From contig CALXXO010000006.1 in assembly GCA_944392705.1 (NCBI GenBank), forward strand, positions 1-38,373: 38,373 nt of DNA, in the 5' to 3' direction. Positions 33,651-38,373 of the stretch are shown here, in pieces; the first letter of the stretch is position 1; every line of letters begins with the position of its first letter. Below the pieces are notes generated by a model. The model worked only from the letters and a program-made list of their open reading frames with translations. It made no database searches and was not told where the DNA came from. The position numbers and the translations under genes were made by a program. This stretch comes from an uncultured Spirochaetaceae bacterium (GTDB lineage Bacteria; Spirochaetota; Spirochaetia; Sphaerochaetales; Sphaerochaetaceae).

Positions 33651-35115
33651 TCTTCTCCTCCAATGGATTCTTCCTGACTTTATCCATATATTCGCCGGGT
33701 GTCATCCCTGTATAACGCCTGAATATATGGAAGAAATAGCCAGGATTGCTGTATCCAACCTTCTCGGCTATCTCGCTGACTGTACTCTGATGATAGACGG
33801 ACATGAGCTTCCGGGCTTCATTAACCCTTGTCGTATTAAGATAATCAGTAAACCTCTGCCCCATCTCCTTCTGGAAAAGCCTTGAGAGATATTCGGGATT
33901 CATATAGACGACATTCTCCGAAATCCACTTCAGGGAAATTTCCGGATTGGAGAAATTCTCGCTTATGTATCTTCGCATCGTATCCACAGGGAACGGATCA
34001 CGGTCCCCTGGAACCTTATGGTCAACAAATGAACGCGCAAGGGAAATGAGGTCCTCCATATTGCCGACTTTTCCCAGTTCCTTGAAAAGGAGCTCATAAT
34101 CGATGCTTCTGAGAGACATCCTAACGAAGAGGGATTCTGCTTCATCAAGTTCCTTCTCCCTGAAATTTCTCTCTATATCATCGATGAGCGACGAATCCTC
34201 GCTGCCGGAAAGGACTGCCCTGTAACGTTTGACAAGCTCCCCATCGGAATCCCTGTATCCCGGAATTACTTTGACAGCTTCCTTCTTCCCCTCATCGTCG
34301 TAGATCGATGCCGTACTGGACGAACTTGCTTCCTTCACGAACTTCATAATGAGGTCCGAGGGTGTGCCACGAGAAATGGAGACAAGCACCCCGCGCTTTG
34401 ACTGTATCTCATCTTTTATTGTCTCAAGCGACGACAAAGAGGAGATATCGAGGACAAAAAAAACGCGGCCGGACACAGAGACAGGATGTATTGGCATCCT
34501 GATTCCAAGCTTCCTGATCACTGGCAGCATGAAAGAGATAAACCGGTCTGGCTCCAGTACCTGGGAAGCAATCATTGTAAGAGTCTCATCCGGATCGAAA
34601 GGAGCCAGTCGCCTGCATCTTTCGATTATCGCATCGATTGAGCTGGAATCAGAGAGGACTTCCATCAGCATACTGCGCTGCAGATAGAATGCATACTTTT
34701 CCTTTGAGTCGAAGAAGGCACTGAGCCTTGTGCTCTGCCGCTCCTCAATCTCGGCCTTTACCTCCAGAAGGCTTTCCTTGAGTTCTTCCTTGAGAGCTGG
34801 CTTGAGCATATAGTGTTTGACACCATAGCGCATCGCAGTCTGGGCATATTCGAACTCGCTGAACCCTGAGAGGATTATGAACTCAGTATCCTTCAGCTTC
34901 TTGTGCACCTTCTTGATAAGCTCCAGCCCATCGAGCTTCGGCATCTTTATATCGGTTATAACGATATCGGGATGTAGCTGGACAATCAGGTCATACGCCT
35001 CCTCCCCATCGGTTGCAAGACCTGCAAGCTTTATCCCAAGTTCCTTCCAGGGAATCCATTTAGCCATGGAGCTACGGACTATTTCTTCATCATCTGCCAG
35101 AATCGCTGTCAGCAT
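33640..35115 (-). CDS. YesN-type response regulator, receiver plus AraC DNA-binding domain
   Basis: This 491-residue transcription factor has an N-terminal receiver domain with acidic pair Asp8/Asp9, phosphorylation site Asp55 (VITDIKMPK) and conserved Lys in MLKPA (about 105), a long middle region of unknown fold (about 125-385), and a C-terminal AraC-type double helix-turn-helix ending in VGYSNPGYFFHIFRRYTGMTPGEY. It is the partner of the adjacent YesM-type kinase. The ATG at 35115 has GGAGGGAAG directly upstream; a longer frame to 35217 lies within the kinase gene. Overlap with the kinase gene is 26 bases. Targets are not visible here. Confidence 0.92.
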   Translation of the reverse strand: MLTAILADDEEIVRSSMAKWIPWKELGIKLAGLATDGEEAYDLIVQLHPDIVITDIKMPKLDGLELIKKVHKKLKDTEFIILSGFSEFEYAQTAMRYGVKHYMLKPALKEELKESLLEVKAEIEERQSTRLSAFFDSKEKYAFYLQRSMLMEVLSDSSSIDAIIERCRRLAPFDPDETLTMIASQVLEPDRFISFMLPVIRKLGIRMPIHPVSVSGRVFFVLDISSLSSLETIKDEIQSKRGVLVSISRGTPSDLIMKFVKEASSSSTASIYDDEGKKEAVKVIPGYRDSDGELVKRYRAVLSGSEDSSLIDDIERNFREKELDEAESLFVRMSLRSIDYELLFKELGKVGNMEDLISLARSFVDHKVPGDRDPFPVDTMRRYISENFSNPEISLKWISENVVYMNPEYLSRLFQKEMGQRFTDYLNTTRVNEARKLMSVYHQSTVSEIAEKVGYSNPGYFFHIFRRYTGMTPGEYMDKVRKNPLEEKNEG

Positions 35116-36784
35116 CTTCCCTCCAAGGAACGTAGAACGAGACAATGGCCCTTCCATTCTCGTTCCTAAAACCAAGCCCACTTCCATCGCCGAAAAGAAG
35201 ATGGAGCCTTTCATCAATATTCTGGAGTCCTATCCTCTCCGAAGAGGATGACACCGTACCTTTCCTGAGTTTTTCCTGCAAATCGGAAGGGAACTGAGAT
35301 CCCGTATTGGAAACCTCGAAAAGTACCCCATTATCGCACCGGGAGCATTTCACTTCAATCTCAGTTGAACCGCCATGCTCCTCAATCGAATGCTTTACTG
35401 CATTCTCAACTAGCGGCTGAAGGGAGAATTTAGGCAGAAGAACATTCATAAGAGCATCATCGGCATCGACTTTATATGAGATCTGATCGGGAAAACGACT
35501 GCGCTGGATATCGAGAAAGCTCTTCAAAAGCTCAAGTTCTTTCCTGAGAGTTACAAGGTCCTCAGATGACACTGCCGCCCGGAAAAGAGATGCAAGGGAA
35601 TAGCTCATTGCCGCTATATCATCGGCATCGTATTTCTGGCTCAGCCAGTATATCGAATCGAGTACATTGTAAAGGAAATGTGGATTGATCTGCTGCGTAA
35701 GCATTCTTATCGCGCTGTCCTTGAGCATGATCTGGCGGTTGTAGTTGTCTTCAACAACCTCTTTGTAGCGTTTTGCCATGCTGTCGAAACGTTCATTGAG
35801 ACCAGCTATCTCATCAGTCCCAGGGAGCGCTTCGATATCGGAGAAACTCTGCCCGCTTTCGAATGCATCCATCTTGTCTTTCAGTGCATTTATCCTGGAA
35901 ATCATCCGCTTGACGATATGATGAAGGAAAAGAAGAAAGAGAATCAGTATGAGCAGAAGGAAAGCAAAAGCTTCCACAACGCTCTCGACCATTCCATTAT
36001 AAAGGGAAGCCCTGGGCACTGCTGCTATATAAGAAAAACCGCTTTCAGGCAAAGTCCCCCTGTATATGAAACATGGAACAGAATCCACGGAGAATGCCAC
36101 AGCATCATCGTCAGGTATTTCGGAGAACTCCGAATACAGCAATCTATCGCCGTATGAGAGCAGCAGATTCGTACCGAAGTTCTGGGAAGTAGACCTGAGC
36201 GATGCGACAAGAGACTTTGTATCGATTCGCAGGAACAGTACCGCAAGCTCATCTAGTGACAGGAATTCAAGGCGCCGGATTACTCTTATCAGATAGATGC
36301 TGCCATCATCGCTGCCAATCCAGAGCGATGCACCCTCTTCGCTGCGGGCAAGCGCAGAAGCTTCCTCAATTGCCTGGGATGAAAGCCCAACACCTTCACC
36401 GAAGTGGATTATCGATCCATTGGCTGTCACAAGCGATATATCCGATAGAAAAGTGTATGAATCCTGGAATGTACTAAGCCTTGCAAGGATATCACCTTCA
36501 ATTCCCTCCAATATATCCTCATCGCTCTCATCCTTCATCGCACTGAGATTGCTCTGGAAGAAATCCTCCGTGACAATCATATCGCTCAGAAGCAATGCAG
36601 ATGAGAAAACAGAGTCGGCTTTTGAAAGTATGTTGCTGGTATTCTCACCGTTTATCGTATATACGCTCTCCTCATACTCTCCCCTGAGCCGGAAAAGCAG
36701 GGCAAATACAATCAGGAGCATCGAAATGAAAAATGCAACAAGGATGAAAGTAAGCTTCTTAGTAAGCGTCAGGGCTCTTTTCAT
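35090..36784 (-). CDS. YesM-type membrane sensor histidine kinase
   Basis: This 564-residue kinase has a transmembrane helix at about 11-32, an extracytoplasmic sensing region of about 230 residues, a second helix at about 271-290, a HAMP linker (291-345), and a His_kinase (PF06580) domain with His369 in QQINPHFLYNVLDS, then a HATPase domain with N box PLVENAVKHS (about 455-465) and G box RIGLQNIDERL. The outer region begins right after the membrane and could contact the lipoprotein encoded just upstream, whose stop codon it overlaps by four bases (ATGA). Confidence 0.92.
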   Translation of the reverse strand: MKRALTLTKKLTFILVAFFISMLLIVFALLFRLRGEYEESVYTINGENTSNILSKADSVFSSALLLSDMIVTEDFFQSNLSAMKDESDEDILEGIEGDILARLSTFQDSYTFLSDISLVTANGSIIHFGEGVGLSSQAIEEASALARSEEGASLWIGSDDGSIYLIRVIRRLEFLSLDELAVLFLRIDTKSLVASLRSTSQNFGTNLLLSYGDRLLYSEFSEIPDDDAVAFSVDSVPCFIYRGTLPESGFSYIAAVPRASLYNGMVESVVEAFAFLLLILILFLLFLHHIVKRMISRINALKDKMDAFESGQSFSDIEALPGTDEIAGLNERFDSMAKRYKEVVEDNYNRQIMLKDSAIRMLTQQINPHFLYNVLDSIYWLSQKYDADDIAAMSYSLASLFRAAVSSEDLVTLRKELELLKSFLDIQRSRFPDQISYKVDADDALMNVLLPKFSLQPLVENAVKHSIEEHGGSTEIEVKCSRCDNGVLFEVSNTGSQFPSDLQEKLRKGTVSSSSERIGLQNIDERLHLLFGDGSGLGFRNENGRAIVSFYVPWREDADSDSGR

Positions 36785-38109
36785 ATCGCACCCGCTCGCT
36801 CAAGGATTATTCTGGAATCATGTATGAATAGAGACGTAGCTTCTGATGCATCGAGCATTCCTGAACGCACTTTCGATGAATAATCAAGAAGGATTCTTGC
36901 AACCTCCGGGCTCCCAATCGGCGGCAGAGAACCATATGGGATGAAGTCGACAGAAGAGATGAAAGAAAGCTGTTCCTTCTCATCTCCCGTAAAATGCTCT
37001 TCAGATATATCCCTGAATGCCGGCACACCGAAATCAAGGCGGAGTATTTTCCCAGCTTCTTCCGACAGCAGCAGCCAGGATAAGAACTGTCCAATGCTCT
37101 TATTCTCCGAAGCTTCCGATGTAATGGACAGGAGGGCATATGGCTCCAGTCTGGAGAATGGAACAGCAGAGTATCCCTCTCCATGTTCAAGCTCAGTTGT
37201 ATCTGTAAACGAATTCCAGCAACCGGAGCCGCTGAAAGAGAAAAACCCATAATCAGAGAGCGAGGAGAGGAATCTGAAATACTTAAGGACAGTGTCTTTC
37301 CGTCCTTCCGCTATCTCCTCATATATATCCCTACCATCTGCCGCGGCGAGCGATTCAAGGAAATCCATCTTGAGGGAGACTGCTGTCTTTATACCCTTTT
37401 CCTCGTATATACGCTCTCCAACATCGACGAGATTATCCATTGTCAACGGATTGGAGACCACTGTCCCCGATTCATCGACCAAAGCTTCATCGTAAAGCAT
37501 CACATCGGAAACAAGGCCGAGCGGAAGCCCGTAGCCTGAAATGCCATCAAAGTATTCTGAGATATCTTTTATCAAGGAGCGCTGCTCAAATGTACGCAGA
37601 TGAGTTCTGTCCATTTCGATGATATCCGAAAGGCGGCCGCTACCTGCATCCAGCGCAATATTCCCCCAGTAGCCATTATAGTCTATGAATTCCGCATCTA
37701 TCGATACGCCGGGGTGAAGGGATTCATACAGATCGAAAGCCCTCTCGAGTCTCTCCTTTCTCTCCCCGCTCTCCCACATGGAGACGGTTATAACCTCTTC
37801 CTCAGTGCTCTCCGGCTCATAGGGCAAAGTCCCGAGAAGAGTGCTGCCAGGAAATACGAGAGGTTCTGCTTCAGCCTGAGGAACTGGCTTCTCCTCAGCC
37901 GCCTCAATCTCGGGAGGGACTATCTCAACAGGAAATTCCTGCTCTTCAACAACAGGCTTATCATCGCTCTGAGGAACTTCCACAGGCACCTCTGGTGAAG
38001 CAACAGAGGGTGTTACAGTAGCACAAGATGCAAGGGCAAGGCAGAGAAATGCTGCAAGCATCCCCAAGACTTTCCTTACTCTCCTTCTACAAAAATTCAA
38101 TGCATTCAC
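36781..38109 (-). CDS. Solute-binding-type lipoprotein with Pro/Glu-rich tether
   Basis: This roughly 442-residue lipoprotein has a basic n-region (RRRVRK), a hydrophobic core and lipobox LASC (Cys29 when counted from the GTG at 38109). Residues about 30-93 form a Pro/Glu/Val-rich linker. The rest resembles an ABC sugar-binding protein of the extracellular family 1 type (ITVSMWESGERKERLERAFDLYESLHPGV, then SDIIEMD), a match made by eye. No permease gene is near; a kinase and a regulator follow in overlap, so a sensory role is likely. Start choice is uncertain: GTG 38109 has GGAAGGG too close, and TTG 38100 has better spacing. Confidence 0.78.
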   Translation of the reverse strand: MNALNFCRRRVRKVLGMLAAFLCLALASCATVTPSVASPEVPVEVPQSDDKPVVEEQEFPVEIVPPEIEAAEEKPVPQAEAEPLVFPGSTLLGTLPYEPESTEEEVITVSMWESGERKERLERAFDLYESLHPGVSIDAEFIDYNGYWGNIALDAGSGRLSDIIEMDRTHLRTFEQRSLIKDISEYFDGISGYGLPLGLVSDVMLYDEALVDESGTVVSNPLTMDNLVDVGERIYEEKGIKTAVSLKMDFLESLAAADGRDIYEEIAEGRKDTVLKYFRFLSSLSDYGFFSFSGSGCWNSFTDTTELEHGEGYSAVPFSRLEPYALLSITSEASENKSIGQFLSWLLLSEEAGKILRLDFGVPAFRDISEEHFTGDEKEQLSFISSVDFIPYGSLPPIGSPEVARILLDYSSKVRSGMLDASEATSLFIHDSRIILERAGAI

Positions 38110-38228
38110 CCCTTCCAAAAAGAAGCATACACCATAATTTCCATGTTTTCCTCTGTTTTCTGCATATAGCTTATCGCTTTTTTGAATTAAATCATTTGAA
38201 CAATGGGTATAGATTAAACTTGTCAAAC

Positions 38229-38373
38229 GGGAGAACAATGACTGGTCTGTCTCATGTTGATACGCATGACAGGACACAAGACCCTGCTGGTTCCGATCCC
38301 CCCTTCTTTTTTCCAGCAGGAGTCCGCTATTCCCTCGGGCTATGCTTGAGAGCATGAGAGCATAGCCTTTTTT
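38229..38373 (+). ncRNA. Candidate structured RNA or leader, unassigned
   Basis: On the plus strand three successive inverted repeats are seen. Hairpin 1 is 38247-38272 (CTGTC-TC-ATG with CAT-GACAG). Hairpin 2 is 38280-38324: GAC plus CCTGCTGG pairs with CCAGCAGG, a bulged A and GTC, and its 22-base loop is C/T-only toward the 3' side. The third is an intrinsic terminator (38338-38373). The sequence does not match SRP, 6S, tmRNA or T-box hallmarks that I know. A 39-codon frame (ATG 38238, TGA ending 38357) with GGGAG four bases upstream runs through it, so it could instead be an attenuator leader for a gene beyond the window. No convincing promoter was found. Confidence 0.4.
38338..38373 (+). 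terminator. Rho-independent terminator at the right edge
   Basis: GGCTATGCT (38338-38346) and AGCATAGCC (38359-38367) form a perfect nine-pair stem with a 12-base loop, followed by six T up to the last base. An alternative inner hairpin, ATGCT-TGAG-AGCAT (38342-38355), would compete with it. It ends a plus-strand transcript coming from the left. The gap 38110-38237 to its left shows no clear promoter for either direction. Confidence 0.8.

Noticed and set aside
38221-38226. Minus-strand TTGACA as -35 for the binding-lipoprotein gene
   Set aside because: No acceptable -10 at 15-19 bases downstream, and it lies over 110 bases from the start codon.
38238-38357. 39-codon frame as a phenylalanine attenuator leader peptide
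   Set aside because: Only three Phe codons, placed in a hairpin loop, and no downstream gene is visible; kept as an alternative reading of the RNA candidate, not as a gene.
1-38373. tRNA or rRNA genes, CRISPR arrays, insertion sequences, phage genes
   Set aside because: None of the usual signatures (T-arm sequences, regular repeats, transposase motifs, terminal inverted repeats) was seen.

Overview
The window is chromosomal DNA of an anaerobic, fermentative bacterium, and a spirochete of the Sphaerochaeta/Treponema type is the most likely source. The signs are a trimeric NADH-linked [FeFe] hydrogenase next to rex, an oxygen-sensitive two-subunit fumarase, many lipoproteins and small outer-membrane-type barrel proteins (so a diderm cell), and a YesM/YesN-type two-component system. 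The lineage is inferred from gene content only, because there is no rRNA in the window. I saw no tRNA gene, CRISPR array, transposase or phage gene. Coding density is very high and most neighbouring genes overlap by 1-29 bases.

Layout. (1) Positions 11-19334, all on the minus strand, form one block of twenty genes. In transcription order these are an M16C peptidase, glpK, cdaA, cdaR-like, acpS, truA, a uracil-DNA-glycosylase-like Fe-S protein, priA, a DUF3842 protein, a complete ECF transporter (two ATPases, EcfT and an S component), a uridine-kinase-like kinase, def, fmt, a patatin with a C-terminal barrel, a YhcC-type radical SAM protein, and fumarase alpha and beta. (2) nfo (plus strand) diverges from this block at 19335-19399. 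(3) 20225-25015, minus strand, is an envelope cluster of two lipoproteins and two exported barrel-like proteins, preceded by a small membrane protein and an orphan PTS IIA protein. (4) 25114-27189, plus strand, is a large surface lipoprotein. (5) 27231-32106, minus strand, is the hydrogenase operon hydC, an ATPase-like gene, a cysteine-less [2Fe-2S]-type gene, hydB and hydA, with rex diverging from it. (6) 32910-38109, minus strand, is a solute-binding-type lipoprotein, a sensor kinase, an AraC-type response regulator and an OGG1-like glycosylase. (7) 38229-38373, plus strand, looks like a structured RNA ending in an intrinsic terminator at the window edge.

How the genes work together. HydABC should couple NADH and reduced ferredoxin to H2, and Rex, which reads NADH/NAD+, is placed to control it. 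CdaA with its YbbR partner makes c-di-AMP. The ECF module imports an unidentified micronutrient and may feed the kinase whose gene overlaps it. The lipoprotein-kinase-regulator trio reads as a three-component nutrient sensor.

Most worth following up: a set of five start codons with no Shine-Dalgarno sequence placed 6-8 bases after a promoter -10 box (probable leaderless mRNAs), the hydrogenase-operon subunit that has lost every cysteine, the UDG-like protein with altered catalytic motifs, and the unassigned structured RNA at the right edge.
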